Shown one piece after another: positions 9,095-18,740 of a stretch of 64,000 nt of DNA. The notes beneath the pieces were generated by a model, which saw only the letters and a program-made list of their open reading frames with translations, was not told the origin of the DNA and ran no database searches. Within the stretch, counting starts at the first letter, position 1. Every line of letters starts with the position of its first letter. Source of the DNA: BJGV01 sp964013575 (lineage in GTDB: Bacteria; Pseudomonadota; Gammaproteobacteria; Burkholderiales; Nitrosomonadaceae); the NCBI GenBank assembly GCA_964013575.1, contig CAXGWP010000007.1, forward strand, positions 1 to 64,000. The letters run 5' to 3'. The position numbers and the translations under genes were made by a program.

Positions 9095-9925
9095 CTAGAA
9101 AGGTGACCAAACTTTCCACCAAGCTTCATTATTTTTCCAAGAAACACCTTGAGGCTCAATATTCTTAGAGAAACTTTTTTGCATCACACGTTTAGCATCA
9201 TCACGCAGATCCTTCATTGCTAGCTTATCATAAGCATCTACCATAATTTCTAATGCATATTTGGTCGCAGGTGTTTGAGGATATTCATTAAGTATATATT
9301 GCGCCCTATTAACGGCTGCTATATAAGCCTTTCGTTTCATATAATAACGAGCAACATAGACCTCACCCATAGCCACTGTATTAAAAAGATAATTCATGCG
9401 CTTTATAGCATCAGATCTATATTTACTATCAGGAAAACGCTTAACTAGCTCTTTAAAACTTTCAAATGATTCACGGGATGCTTTAGGATCTCTCTCGCTC
9501 ATGTGTTGATTTAACCAATTCTTCATTAAGTAACCTGCTATTCCTTTTTCATCATTAAAGCTTGCAAGTCCCTTGATATAATATGCATAATCAACATTAG
9601 GATGATTCGGATGTAATTTAATAAACCTCTTAGCAGCTATAATTGCTGCAGGCTGGTCATCTTCCTTATAATGTGCATAAGCTACATACAGTTGAGCTTG
9701 TTGAGCATAGCGACCATATGGATAACGCGCCTCCAAAGCAATAAAGAAAGCAATTGCACCTTTCCAATCACCATCTTCCAAATCCTGCTTACCTGCCTCA
9801 TAAAACTGAGTAACAGTCCAGCCTTCAGTGTTTTCACCTTTTTTTGTGGTTTTTAACCACCCAAAAGCACAGCCTGATAGCTGTAATACTAAAAATAAGG
9901 TTAAACTACGATAAATAATAGGCAT
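9095..9925 (-). CDS. bamD: Outer membrane protein assembly factor BamD
   Basis: BamD is an essential lipoprotein of the BAM complex that folds outer-membrane beta-barrels. The 276-residue protein has a lipoprotein signal peptide ending LQLSGC (Cys about 19) and then TPR repeats. FYEAGKQDLEDGDWKGAIAF and RYPYGRYAQQAQLYVAYAHYK are recognisable first repeats, followed by ANVDYAYY-like segments typical of ComL/BamD. Length is slightly above the E. coli protein. It diverges from rluD with only ten bases between start codons, the same divergent pairing found in many gammaproteobacteria, so its promoter must overlap the start of rluD. Confidence 0.95.
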   Translation of the reverse strand: MPIIYRSLTLFLVLQLSGCAFGWLKTTKKGENTEGWTVTQFYEAGKQDLEDGDWKGAIAFFIALEARYPYGRYAQQAQLYVAYAHYKEDDQPAAIIAAKRFIKLHPNHPNVDYAYYIKGLASFNDEKGIAGYLMKNWLNQHMSERDPKASRESFESFKELVKRFPDSKYRSDAIKRMNYLFNTVAMGEVYVARYYMKRKAYIAAVNRAQYILNEYPQTPATKYALEIMVDAYDKLAMKDLRDDAKRVMQKSFSKNIEPQGVSWKNNEAWWKVWSPF

Positions 9926-9935
9926 AGCAATCTCA

Positions 9936-10928
9936 ATGGAAACTAAAAACGAATCTACATATTATAACGCTAATTCCCAACAATCTAGATCAACAGAAGA
10001 TATTATTGAATTAGAAATTCCTAAGAAATATGCAGGACTTCGCCTTGATCAAGCTCTTACACAGATACTTTCAAAAAATTCTCGCAATCGAATACAAACA
10101 TGGATTCTTGAAAAAAGAATTACTGTAGATGATCTAAAGGTCAACCCAAAAAAGAAAGTCTGGGGTGGTGAAAATATTAGAATAAAACCTACAATTAATC
10201 TTGATAAGATCAAAAATATACCGGAACCGCTTGAACTTAACATCGTTTATGAAGACCAATCAATCCTCATTATTAATAAGCCTGCTGGTATGGTGGTGCA
10301 TCCAGGAAATGGTAACTGGCATGGCACCATGTTAAATGGATTACTACACTATTACCGAAAATTAGAAGACATACCACGAGCAGGAATTGTCCATAGACTT
10401 GATAAAAATACTAGTGGGTTATTAGTAGTAGCAAAAACTCTTGAGGCACAAACTCATTTAGGTAGGCAGCTACAGGATCGCACAATGAAAAGGAATTATT
10501 TTGCTTTAGTACATGGAAATATAGATTCTAATGGAGAAGTCAATGCGCCAATTAGCAGGCATCCAGCTCAGCGTATAAAAATGACAATAAACAAAAATGG
10601 TAAAGATGCACGAACTAGCTACATAATTAAAGATAAAATTAATGGCTATACTATACTTCAATGTAGTCTTGATACAGGACGTACTCATCAAATTCGTGTA
10701 CATATGCTATCTATCGGACATCCGATTGTAGGCGATCCTGTCTATGGTACTAAACCCCAAAAGGGTTCTCCTAAAATTAGAAAGTTAATTTCCGAATTTC
10801 CACGGCAAGCTCTACATGCAAAATCTTTAGAACTAATTCATCCCGCTACTAATCAGAAAATAATGTGGAAATCTAATCTACCAGAAGATATTAATATGCT
10901 ACTACTTAAGCTTAGCACAATAATTTAA
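9936..10928 (+). CDS. rluD: 23S rRNA pseudouridine synthase (RluD type)
   Basis: RluD makes pseudouridines in helix 69 of 23S rRNA. An S4 RNA-binding domain near residues 30-90 (YAGLRLDQALTQIL) precedes the RluA-family catalytic domain. The catalytic motif is GIVHRLDKNTSGLLVVAKT (about 152-170, Asp catalytic), followed by GRTHQIRVHM near 250. The 330-residue length is typical. The assignment to RluD rather than RluC rests on the divergent bamD neighbour and the pgeF gene 15 bases downstream, the same layout as in E. coli. Confidence 0.92.
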   Translation: METKNESTYYNANSQQSRSTEDIIELEIPKKYAGLRLDQALTQILSKNSRNRIQTWILEKRITVDDLKVNPKKKVWGGENIRIKPTINLDKIKNIPEPLELNIVYEDQSILIINKPAGMVVHPGNGNWHGTMLNGLLHYYRKLEDIPRAGIVHRLDKNTSGLLVVAKTLEAQTHLGRQLQDRTMKRNYFALVHGNIDSNGEVNAPISRHPAQRIKMTINKNGKDARTSYIIKDKINGYTILQCSLDTGRTHQIRVHMLSIGHPIVGDPVYGTKPQKGSPKIRKLISEFPRQALHAKSLELIHPATNQKIMWKSNLPEDINMLLLKLSTII

Positions 10929-10943
10929 TAATAATTCTTTACT

Positions 10944-11678
10944 ATGAATAACTGGATAATCCCAAATTGGCCAGCACCGCCAAATATACAAGCATTATTT
11001 ACTACACGCTTAGGTGGTATTAGTAAGGGGAAATATGAAAGTTTTAATTTAGGTAATCATGTTGGTGATACGTCATATGCAGTTAATTTTAATCGAGAAA
11101 AATTATTTGGATCAATACCAAATAAACCAAAATGGCTAAACCAGATACATGGTTCAACACCAATATGGGTTGATAAGAACACAAATTCTCCTAAAGGTGA
11201 TGCTGCATTAAGTAAAACAGCAAATATAGTATGTGGAATTTTAACTGCTGATTGCTTACCTGTATTTTTGTGTGATGAAACCGGTACAGTAGTAGGAATT
11301 GCTCATGCTGGATGGCGAGGATTAATATCAGAAATAATTGAAAAAACAGTAGCTGAAATGAGAAAAGAGAGTAATGACATTATAGCCTATCTGGGGCCAG
11401 CTATTGGTCCTAATTATTTTGAAATTGGAGAAGAAATAAGATCTTCTTTCATTAAAAAGGACAAAAAATCTATATCAGCTTTTACTCCATCTCCCAGAGA
11501 AAATAAAAAATGGCTTGCAAATATTTTTTTATTAGCACGCCATAGGTTAATAAGGGCAGGCGTAACTAAAATTTATAGCCATGAAGAATGCACTTATAGC
11601 AACCCAAATAAATTCTTTTCTTACCGAAGAGACGGTATTACAGGAAGAATGGCAGGTCTAATTTGGCTTACAAGATAA
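10944..11678 (+). CDS. pgeF: Purine nucleoside phosphorylase/laccase-domain protein (PgeF/YfiH)
   Basis: Members of the DUF152 family have been described as polyphenol oxidases, purine nucleoside phosphorylases and, in E. coli (PgeF), as a peptidoglycan editing factor that removes wrongly incorporated serine. The signature residues are present: TADCLPVFL (about 97-105), GIAHAGWRGL (about 112-121) and the C-terminal HEECTYS. These supply the Cys and His metal ligands. The 244-residue length is normal. It follows rluD by 15 bases in the conserved rluD-pgeF operon. Confidence 0.92.
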   Translation: MNNWIIPNWPAPPNIQALFTTRLGGISKGKYESFNLGNHVGDTSYAVNFNREKLFGSIPNKPKWLNQIHGSTPIWVDKNTNSPKGDAALSKTANIVCGILTADCLPVFLCDETGTVVGIAHAGWRGLISEIIEKTVAEMRKESNDIIAYLGPAIGPNYFEIGEEIRSSFIKKDKKSISAFTPSPRENKKWLANIFLLARHRLIRAGVTKIYSHEECTYSNPNKFFSYRRDGITGRMAGLIWLTR

Positions 11679-11780
11679 TTTGTATGCCTCTTCTTAATTA
11701 TACAAGATCACAAGATAAAAATTCTTCTTATATAGAACTCATAAGAGCGTATAATCGCCAATTCTTTTTAAATTTTAGTT

Positions 11781-12566
11781 ATGACCACTTTTGCCTGGAT
11801 ACTTACTTCTAGCCTTTTAGCAGGGTTATTAAGTGTAGTAGTTGCTGGAATGCTCACACTAAATACCCGTATTTCTTGGTTGAAGATGCTAATTTCCTAC
11901 GCAATTGGTGCGCTGCTAGGGGCTGCATTCCTTAATACACTACCAGAAGCATTTGAATTGTCTAATGACCCAAGAAGAGTATCGATTATAGTATTAATTG
12001 GAATCTTAATATTTTTTATTTTAGAGAAACTAGTAATTTGGCGGCATTGCCATTTTCATGAATGTGAAGCTCATGGCCAGATAAATAGTAATAATACCTC
12101 AAGTACTCATGATAGCGGTCGTAGTGGCATGATGATTATGTTAGGTGATACATTTCATAATTTTGTTGATGGAATACTGATTGCTACTGCTTTCATAGCA
12201 GATGTACAACTTGGAATCATCACATCCATAGCTATTATTACCCATGAAATCCCACAAGAGGCAGGCAATTTTTTAATTCTATTAAACTCAGGATATACCA
12301 GAAAGAAGGCATTATTATTTAATCTCTTTTCCAGTTTTGCTACACTAATTGGTAGTATGATGGCTTATCTAATGCTACAAGATATGAACTATCTCATCTC
12401 TCCACTTCTAGGGTTAGCAGCAGCTAGCATGATCTATGTAGCAATGTCTGATTTAATACCAGGCTTGCATAAAAACTCCGAAATTAATGCTACTATTCAG
12501 CAGGTTATACTGATTATTCTTGGCATAGGGTCTATTTCAATAATCGGTGCTTTTTTTACTCATTAA
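11781..12566 (+). CDS. ZIP family metal transporter
   Basis: This 261-residue inner-membrane protein has about eight hydrophobic segments and the ZIP metal-site helices. HNFVDGILIATAF near residue 130 is transmembrane helix 4, and HEIPQEAGNFLILL near 158 is helix 5. A His-rich loop (HCHFHECEAHG, about 93-103) lies between helices 3 and 4, as in zinc/iron importers. It probably imports Zn2+ or related divalent cations. It ends tail-to-tail with the next minus-strand gene, and the two stop codons overlap in TTAA. Confidence 0.9.
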   Translation: MTTFAWILTSSLLAGLLSVVVAGMLTLNTRISWLKMLISYAIGALLGAAFLNTLPEAFELSNDPRRVSIIVLIGILIFFILEKLVIWRHCHFHECEAHGQINSNNTSSTHDSGRSGMMIMLGDTFHNFVDGILIATAFIADVQLGIITSIAIITHEIPQEAGNFLILLNSGYTRKKALLFNLFSSFATLIGSMMAYLMLQDMNYLISPLLGLAAASMIYVAMSDLIPGLHKNSEINATIQQVILIILGIGSISIIGAFFTH

Positions 12567-12997
12567 ACAGTATCTGATTTTTTTGATTTTTTTGATTTTT
12601 TTGATTTTTTTGAGAGACCACCCTTGTAATCTCGTATTGTAATCTCACCATTAAGCGCGGCAAGCAAAATCTTATTTTTCCTTGATCTTTTCTCACCCAC
12701 ATACCATGAGAAAATAACAATAGTTCCCAATATAACTAAGAATATACCTAATAGGCTAACTCCAGTAACATAAATATCAGTTATTCCTTGAATAAAAGCA
12801 AAAACACTTAACATAACAACTATAACCCAGAGTCGATTTCCCCATTTAGAACCTTGATGCTCAACACACCATTTATCAATGCTATCACGAAGTGAAATAA
12901 GCTCAATATCCTTCATCTCAGTTAGCCTATCTGATAGTGATTGATTCTGTAATTGTGCTGAAATAAGATCTGCATCTTCCTGAGCTTTTAAATCCAT
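12563..12997 (-). CDS. Hypothetical protein with two membrane helices and a Lys-Ser repeat tail
   Basis: I do not recognise this 144-residue protein. The N-terminal 55 residues are acidic and helical (QEDADLISAQLQNQSLSDRL). Two hydrophobic segments follow near 57-77 (WVIVVMLSVFAFIQGI) and 80-100 (VTGVSLLGIFLVILGTIVIF), then a basic cytoplasmic stretch. The last residues repeat SKK four times (SKKSKKSKKSKKSDTV), encoded by a perfect 9-base tandem repeat containing runs of seven A. The number of repeats could change by slippage. It converges on the ZIP gene with overlapping stop codons. No function can be inferred from the neighbours. Confidence 0.7.
   Translation of the reverse strand: MDLKAQEDADLISAQLQNQSLSDRLTEMKDIELISLRDSIDKWCVEHQGSKWGNRLWVIVVMLSVFAFIQGITDIYVTGVSLLGIFLVILGTIVIFSWYVGEKRSRKNKILLAALNGEITIRDYKGGLSKKSKKSKKSKKSDTV
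12576..12611 (-). repeat. Perfect 9-bp tandem repeat, four copies
   Basis: The plus strand shows GATTTTTTT four times without mismatch. On the minus strand this encodes repeated Lys-Lys-Ser codons at the C-terminus of the two-helix hypothetical protein. Each unit has a run of seven A/T, so both unit number and homopolymer length are prone to replication slippage. Confidence 0.9.
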
Positions 12998-13106
12998 AAG
13001 TGCTAATATCCTAGTCTAATATAAGATAAGGCTGACTTTACTTGACAGTCTCATATGGGTCAATATATTCATTAATATTTATAAATTAAATAAACAATTA
13101 TTGATA

Positions 13107-13457
13107 TCATAATAATTTATATATATTTTCTGGTGGGCGACATATTACAGCTTTATTACCACGAACAACAATTGGCCTCTGAATGAGATCCGGATTCTTT
13201 ACCATTATCTCTATTAATTCTTTATCTGAGAGATTTTGAGCCGCTAAATTCATTCTACGTGCTAATGGTTCACTACTGCGTAACATTTCTTGTACAGATA
13301 ACCCTTTATCACATAATGAGTGTAACTGTTCACTAGTAAAGGGCGCGTCATAATAATTAATATTTTCAAATTTCTCATTACTATCTTCTAGGATTTTAAG
13401 TGTAGCACGGCACTTACTGCATGTTGATTTCTGATAAATAATAATTTTTTCATTCAT
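13107..13457 (-). CDS. Arsenate reductase (ArsC/YfgD-like) family protein
   Basis: This 116-residue thioredoxin-fold protein belongs to the ArsC family. The N-terminus IIIYQKSTCSKCRATLKIL carries the catalytic Cys position plus a second Cys three residues on, and the C-terminal part has the family motif LIQRPIVVRGNKAVICRPPE. The first half reads like glutaredoxin-coupled ArsC/YfgD proteins. No arsenic operon genes (arsB, arsR) are nearby, so a dedicated arsenate-resistance role is unproven. A strong GGAGGGG ribosome binding site precedes the ATG. Confidence 0.88.
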   Translation of the reverse strand: MNEKIIIYQKSTCSKCRATLKILEDSNEKFENINYYDAPFTSEQLHSLCDKGLSVQEMLRSSEPLARRMNLAAQNLSDKELIEIMVKNPDLIQRPIVVRGNKAVICRPPENIYKLL

Positions 13458-13572
13458 AATAGCCCCTCCTTTTATTAATACCTATAAATAATATACTAAC
13501 AATTATTATTGTATTAATTCAGATTATTTTAATGAATTGTTAATATAATTAGTTATAAGCTTAACCATGCAC

Positions 13573-14298
13573 TCACATTTCTATATTATGCTTACGCAAA
13601 CTATTAAGCTGCTCAAGACCATAATGAATGAAGGCAAGCCCAGCTAAAACAGGATAAAAGAAATTCAAGATTGGAATAAATTGAATAAGCCCAGTTAACA
13701 AACCCAGCATCCATAATGATGTGTGGTTCACAGAAAACAATGTTTTCATCTCTTCACGACTAGCATGTACAGCCAATGCATCATACCGAAATAATCTTTG
13801 ATTAAGGTACGCTGAAGCAATGAATGGAATTAACACCCCTATACCAATCAACCATAATGGTAAGGTCAGAACCCATATTAAAATAAATATACAAATAGCA
13901 GACATACCATTAAGTAGAGTACCATTTATGCTGCCACCATTTTTACGTTCAAGGTTAGGATAATCACGTAAGGACACCATATTAATTAATACAGGCATTG
14001 CAAATAGCGCCATTATTACTATTGCTGTAGTCAAAATTAACGGGACAAATATAAATAAGTGTATTAAGATTTGAATTAAATCTCTTATCCATTCTGGCTC
14101 AATACTTCCAAACCAGATATTAATTTCTAGCGCTGAGAGACCGATTTCAATCCAAGTAGAAAAAGTATCCCAAAAATTTATAGCTAAAATTAACCATATA
14201 AAAACTGCTAATATGGTCGGCCATAAGGCAACCATTAATACCTTAAATTGCAATAAATCATGCATTGCTCTTGATAGTGCCTCAACTATTTGTTTCAT
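13573..14298 (-). CDS. EI24/CysZ-like membrane protein
   Basis: This 241-residue integral membrane protein has hydrophobic segments near 22-45, 75-105, 130-160 and 195-230 and the EI24 domain pattern (VNMVSLRDYPNLERKNGG in the cytoplasmic loop, FIASAYLNQRLFRYDALAVHAS near the C-terminal half). CysZ, the characterised member, is a sulfate channel or transporter; the membrane topology is similar but specificity cannot be read here. No cys genes are adjacent. It diverges from the kinase-like gene at 14464 across about 165 bases. Confidence 0.82.
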   Translation of the reverse strand: MKQIVEALSRAMHDLLQFKVLMVALWPTILAVFIWLILAINFWDTFSTWIEIGLSALEINIWFGSIEPEWIRDLIQILIHLFIFVPLILTTAIVIMALFAMPVLINMVSLRDYPNLERKNGGSINGTLLNGMSAICIFILIWVLTLPLWLIGIGVLIPFIASAYLNQRLFRYDALAVHASREEMKTLFSVNHTSLWMLGLLTGLIQFIPILNFFYPVLAGLAFIHYGLEQLNSLRKHNIEM

Positions 14299-14463
14299 AT
14301 ACTTATCATTACAAGATATTGATTTAAAATAATATAAATAAGCATTTAATGCTTCTTAAAAAGATCACCATAATTGATTAAATTTAGGGCATATTCAGAT
14401 AAACCTGATATCTAAAATAAAATGACTAGACACTTATAATGCCAACACAATATACTGATATAA

Positions 14464-15534
14464 ATGAAATATAATATTCTTGCTCGCCACCCAAATGATC
14501 TCACAATTGGCTGGGCTCAACGAGTTGTTAACTCATGCTACCCTAATACAAAAATTTCTTCTGTTTCTCTAGTTTCTATTGATGTCGGAACTACAACCAG
14601 AATTCGTCTTCTAGTAGAACATGATAACCCAGAGTCTCTCCCTAGAAAATGGTTCATAAAACTACCATCTCTAAATTGGAAAGCAAGACTAATCACAGCC
14701 CTACCTAGACTTCTTCATACTGAGATTCGCTTCTATAATGAATTGGCGTTAACTGTTCCAATCAATACACCAAATTTTATACAGGCACAAAGCAAGCTAG
14801 GATCTGGCTCAACATTGGTTCTTTTTGATATAACAGAGTCTGGTGCATCACCTGGAATGCCAGGTGATACATTAACAATAACAGAAGCAAATGCAGTAAT
14901 TAAACAGCTTGCAAAATTTCATGCTCAATACTGGAATAACGTACATAATGATAAGTCTTATCACTGGCTAGCTAGCCCAATACGAGATCTAGAAGATCAT
15001 TTAGGAACGCTATTATCAGTCCCATTAATGAAAAGAGGGCTACGCTTAGCTGGAGAACTTATTTCTCCTGTATTAAACGCTTCAGCTATTCGCTATGCTC
15101 ATAACCGTCGCAAAATTATGCGTTTTCTTTCTGGATCACCAAAAACTCTCATTCATCATGACTGCCATCCTGGAAACTTATTCTGGAAAGAAGCACAACC
15201 TGGATTCCTTGATTGGCAGCTCGTCCGAATTGGAGAAGGAATTAGTGATATTTCGTATTTTCTATCGATGGCAATTAAGCCTGAAGAGCGAAAAAAATAT
15301 GAAAAAAATCTTTTAGACATATACAAACAAGAGCTTATAAATCATGGAGTCCTTTGTACTGACTTAGAAAATATGCAACAACGATACTATGCGCACCTTA
15401 TTTACCCTTTTGAGGCAATGATCATAACTCTAGCCATTGGTGGAATGATGAACCTAGAAAGCAACCTTAAAATGCTGAGCCGTACCATATCAGCCATAGA
15501 AGATCATAATGTTTTCTCTACTCTTCCAATGTAA
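14464..15534 (+). CDS. Aminoglycoside-phosphotransferase-like small-molecule kinase
   Basis: This 356-residue protein has a protein-kinase-like fold of the APH/ecdysteroid-kinase type. The catalytic loop HHDCHPGNLFW (about 228-238) supplies the Asp and Asn, and the metal-binding Asp is in FLDWQ (about 247). The N-terminal half contains a KLPS-type lysine strand and a FYNEL helix. The nearest family knowledge is of phosphotransferases acting on hydroxylated small molecules; the substrate is unknown and resistance is not implied. The C-terminal quarter is helical. It is followed 47 bases later by an unrecognised membrane protein, possibly in the same transcript. Confidence 0.8.
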   Translation: MKYNILARHPNDLTIGWAQRVVNSCYPNTKISSVSLVSIDVGTTTRIRLLVEHDNPESLPRKWFIKLPSLNWKARLITALPRLLHTEIRFYNELALTVPINTPNFIQAQSKLGSGSTLVLFDITESGASPGMPGDTLTITEANAVIKQLAKFHAQYWNNVHNDKSYHWLASPIRDLEDHLGTLLSVPLMKRGLRLAGELISPVLNASAIRYAHNRRKIMRFLSGSPKTLIHHDCHPGNLFWKEAQPGFLDWQLVRIGEGISDISYFLSMAIKPEERKKYEKNLLDIYKQELINHGVLCTDLENMQQRYYAHLIYPFEAMIITLAIGGMMNLESNLKMLSRTISAIEDHNVFSTLPM

Positions 15535-15581
15535 AATATGGAAACTAAACACTACCAAATAAACTGACTACATTTTAAGTT

Positions 15582-16211
15582 ATGAACATTAAAGAACTTA
15601 ATACTAAACTTGAAGCTATTAATGACAAATATGAAAAAGAGCTCAGGTTAAAAATTCACAAGCTTTATACTGAATCATATACTGATAGACCAGAGCTTCA
15701 TTCCTCCTCGCCTTATGCCAATGAAGTATTATGGTCTGATCTTATCACCAGGAAAGAACATAAATTTATTCGTGAAATCAAATTAACTTTAAATAAATCT
15801 GATATCTCTTTAAGCAAAGAGGATGCATGTAGTATTACAAAAAAGATCAATAATATTTTTGATGAACAAAGATATTTGTCAGGACTATTAGAGTTTTACA
15901 AAGAAATTAACAAAATACCTACATCAAATGAAATAAATCTATTTAGCCCCTCAAATCAGAAAAATATTTCTAGAACACTAAGAAGAGCCAGGAAACATGT
16001 TCTAGCCACTATAGAACTTTATAATCAGAATGAGATAAAAGATTTAAGTATGATTGAATTATGGAATAAATATTCAACTATAAATCCACTAATGGCAGTA
16101 GGGACTATTCTCCTTTTATACTGCACTACATTACTCATATCTTGGATTATAAAATCAGATATTTTTCAACAGTATATACAGAAGATTGGATGGTCAATTG
16201 GAGCAGGATAA
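15582..16211 (+). CDS. Hypothetical protein with C-terminal membrane anchor
   Basis: I do not recognise this 209-residue protein. Most of it is charged and alpha-helical (ELNTKLEAINDKYEKELRLK at the start, a basic RTLRRARKHV near 128), followed by one hydrophobic segment near 168-190 (MAVGTILLLYCTTLLISWII) and a short tail. That suggests a cytoplasmic helical domain anchored by its C-terminus. The ATG at 15582 gives a normal start. Its only likely operon partner is the upstream kinase-like gene. Codon use looks like the neighbours. Confidence 0.7.
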   Translation: MNIKELNTKLEAINDKYEKELRLKIHKLYTESYTDRPELHSSSPYANEVLWSDLITRKEHKFIREIKLTLNKSDISLSKEDACSITKKINNIFDEQRYLSGLLEFYKEINKIPTSNEINLFSPSNQKNISRTLRRARKHVLATIELYNQNEIKDLSMIELWNKYSTINPLMAVGTILLLYCTTLLISWIIKSDIFQQYIQKIGWSIGAG

Positions 16212-16261
16212 TAAATTCAAATGAACTTGAAGCTATAAATTTATAACACTAAAAAGATAAT

Positions 16262-16885
16262 CTATGTATTCAACCACACATCTATTTTCTGACATAACGC
16301 ATCAAGAGGAATATACCCACTATTAAGAATCCTATAACTTTCCTTCATATCCTGCGATACTAAAGTAGGGAAACTGTGTACGCCCCATTGAAGAACTTTC
16401 TCAAAATGAGTCAAAACTTTATCTTTTGCTTCTTCAGATTCAAATATTTTCAAATATAACCTCATATCTATACCCATTTTACCAGCCAGATGAGCTAAGA
16501 TATCAGGATGAGTAACATTCTCCTGCTCGACATAAAAAGCAAAGTGAATTGATTTTAAAAATGAGAATACTAAATCTGGATTAATTAAAGCCATAGCCAC
16601 CACCCCCCTACAAGATGGCTCAGTATCATATATAAATCCCTCTGGCATAGCCCCTTCAAAAGAAAATGGTTGGCCAGTCCTATTGTTTACTGATCTCCAA
16701 TGACCTAAGATCTCTAGACGTTGTTCTGGTTCTATTGCTGATTTCCCAGATCGTAATCCACCCATTATTAGTTTAAGTTTTAAATTATTATCATAATTTA
16801 TTCTAATTGCTTCTATTATGGGCGAAAATCCCCAGCACCATGAGCACATTGGATCCGCAATATACCAAAGTATTTTTTTATTCAT
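16262..16885 (-). CDS. DsbA-family thioredoxin-fold protein (FrnE-like)
   Basis: This 207-residue protein has the active site CSWCWGF near residues 14-20 (a CxxC with Trp residues). This is typical of the COG3531/FrnE branch of DsbA-like proteins rather than periplasmic DsbA, and there is no signal peptide, so it is probably cytoplasmic. The conserved cis-Pro region appears as VHSFPTLV near 170. Members have been linked to oxidative-stress or disulfide isomerase functions, but the substrate is unclear. It lies 43 bases downstream of typA on the same strand. Confidence 0.87.
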   Translation of the reverse strand: MNKKILWYIADPMCSWCWGFSPIIEAIRINYDNNLKLKLIMGGLRSGKSAIEPEQRLEILGHWRSVNNRTGQPFSFEGAMPEGFIYDTEPSCRGVVAMALINPDLVFSFLKSIHFAFYVEQENVTHPDILAHLAGKMGIDMRLYLKIFESEEAKDKVLTHFEKVLQWGVHSFPTLVSQDMKESYRILNSGYIPLDALCQKIDVWLNT

Positions 16886-16928
16886 TCTCTAAATTTTTAG
16901 TACTATAATTAATTACAGGATACAAAGC

Positions 16929-18740
16929 TCATGAGGTACGAGCAGCTCTCTTTCTATCATGCTCTGATAAGAATCGTTTCCTTATTCGAATATTTTTTGG
17001 AGTAATCTCGACTAATTCATCATCTGAAATAAATTGAATTGCAGATTCTAACGTAAGCTGTATTGGTGGAGTCAAATTAACAGCCTCATCAGTTCCTGAG
17101 GCACGTATATTGGTTAACTGCTTTCCTTTAATAGGATTTACAACCAAATCATTGTCTCTACTATGAACACCTATCACCATACCTTTATATAAAGCTGTGC
17201 CAGGATTAACAAACATACGCCCTCTATCTTGTAGCTTCCATAATGCAAAAGCTACTGCATCTCCTTGCTCACCAGAAATTAATACACCATTCTTACGTGA
17301 AGGAATCTCAGATCGTACTGGAGCATATTCATCAAACACATGACTCATAATACCCGTACCACGTGTCATAGTCATAAAGTCAGATTGAAAGCCAATTAAG
17401 CCACGTGCAGGTATACGATAATCAAGTCTTACGCGCCCACGACCATCAGGGACCATATCAAGCAGATCTCCTCGGCGGATACCGAGTGCTTCCATAACCA
17501 CACCTTGATTAACTTCATCTACATCTATCGTGAGCATCTCAAATGGCTCACATTTAATTCCATTAATTTCACGAAATACAACATGCGGTCGAGATACTGC
17601 AAGCTCATACCCCTCTCTTCGCATACTTTCAAGCAAAATTGTGAGGTGTAATTCCCCACGACCAGAGACTAAAAAAATATCTGTTTCATCTGTATCCTCA
17701 AATCTCATAGCTACATTAGTAAGCAATTCTTTTTCTAGTCTCTCTCGTATCTGCCTACTAGTAACAAATCTACCCTCTTTTCCAGCAAAAGGTGATGTAT
17801 TGACCTGAAAATTCATTGTTAATGTAGGTTCATCTACCATTCGCATTGGCAAGGATTCAGGTTGATTAATATCAGCCAAGGTAGCTCCAATGCAAAGGTC
17901 TTCTATACCACTAATTAATACTATATCACCAACTTTAGCTTCATCTAATTGGACTCTCTCAATCCCACGAAACCCTTGTATCTGGTTAACTCTATCCCTC
18001 TTTCCAGCACTATCTCCTTTCAATATCATTACTTCCTGCTTTGGTTTTAAACTACCACGATTAATTCTGCCTATACCAATGCGACCAACGAAACTTGAAT
18101 AATCTAATGCACTAATTTGTAGCTGAAAGGGCTCATCTGGATTTCCTATTGGGGCCGGAACATGCTTTAGAACAATTTCGAATAATGAACGCATATCTGC
18201 TTGCGACTGATTTAATTCTAATGAAGCATATCCCTCTAGTGCTGAAGCATAAACTACTGGGAAATCGAGCTGATCCTCATTAGCACCTAATTTATCAAAT
18301 AAATCAAAAGTGAAATTTACTACTTTATCAGGGCGGGCACCTACACGATCAATTTTATTAATCACAACAATCGGGCACAGTCCTAATTCCAATGCTTTTT
18401 TTGTAACAAAACGAGTCTGTGGCATTGGCCCTTCAACGGCATCTACTAATAATAAAACACCATCCACCATTGACAAAACACGCTCGACTTCCCCTCCAAA
18501 ATCTGCATGCCCTGGAGTATCTACAATATTGATATGAACTCCCTCATACTCAACTGCACAATTTTTTGACAAGATAGTAATGCCGCGTTCTCGCTCTATA
18601 TCGTTAGAGTCCATTACCCGTTCTTCAATATTCTGGTGGGCAGCAAAAGATCCTGCTTGATGTAACAACTTATCTACCAGTGTAGTTTTACCATGATCCA
18701 CATGAGCGATAATAGCAATATTACGAATTGACCGAACCAT
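16929..18740 (-). CDS. typA: Translational GTPase TypA/BipA
   Basis: TypA is a ribosome-associated GTPase important in stress and cold adaptation and in 50S assembly. The 603-residue protein has an EF-Tu-like G domain. G1 is AHVDHGKTTL (residues 11-20), G3 is DTPGHADFGGE (about 75-85) and G4 is NKIDR (about 130). The EF-G domains III and V and the BipA-specific C-terminal domain follow, ending EHDRKRA. The length matches the family. An extended -10 promoter lies about 40 bases upstream. It diverges from the RhlE-like helicase gene, another RNA-related gene. Confidence 0.97.
   Translation of the reverse strand: MVRSIRNIAIIAHVDHGKTTLVDKLLHQAGSFAAHQNIEERVMDSNDIERERGITILSKNCAVEYEGVHINIVDTPGHADFGGEVERVLSMVDGVLLLVDAVEGPMPQTRFVTKKALELGLCPIVVINKIDRVGARPDKVVNFTFDLFDKLGANEDQLDFPVVYASALEGYASLELNQSQADMRSLFEIVLKHVPAPIGNPDEPFQLQISALDYSSFVGRIGIGRINRGSLKPKQEVMILKGDSAGKRDRVNQIQGFRGIERVQLDEAKVGDIVLISGIEDLCIGATLADINQPESLPMRMVDEPTLTMNFQVNTSPFAGKEGRFVTSRQIRERLEKELLTNVAMRFEDTDETDIFLVSGRGELHLTILLESMRREGYELAVSRPHVVFREINGIKCEPFEMLTIDVDEVNQGVVMEALGIRRGDLLDMVPDGRGRVRLDYRIPARGLIGFQSDFMTMTRGTGIMSHVFDEYAPVRSEIPSRKNGVLISGEQGDAVAFALWKLQDRGRMFVNPGTALYKGMVIGVHSRDNDLVVNPIKGKQLTNIRASGTDEAVNLTPPIQLTLESAIQFISDDELVEITPKNIRIRKRFLSEHDRKRAARTS

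Noticed and set aside
15095..15316. Second-frame ORF within the kinase-like gene
   Set aside because: It lies wholly within an intact coding sequence with clear motifs and has no ribosome binding site.
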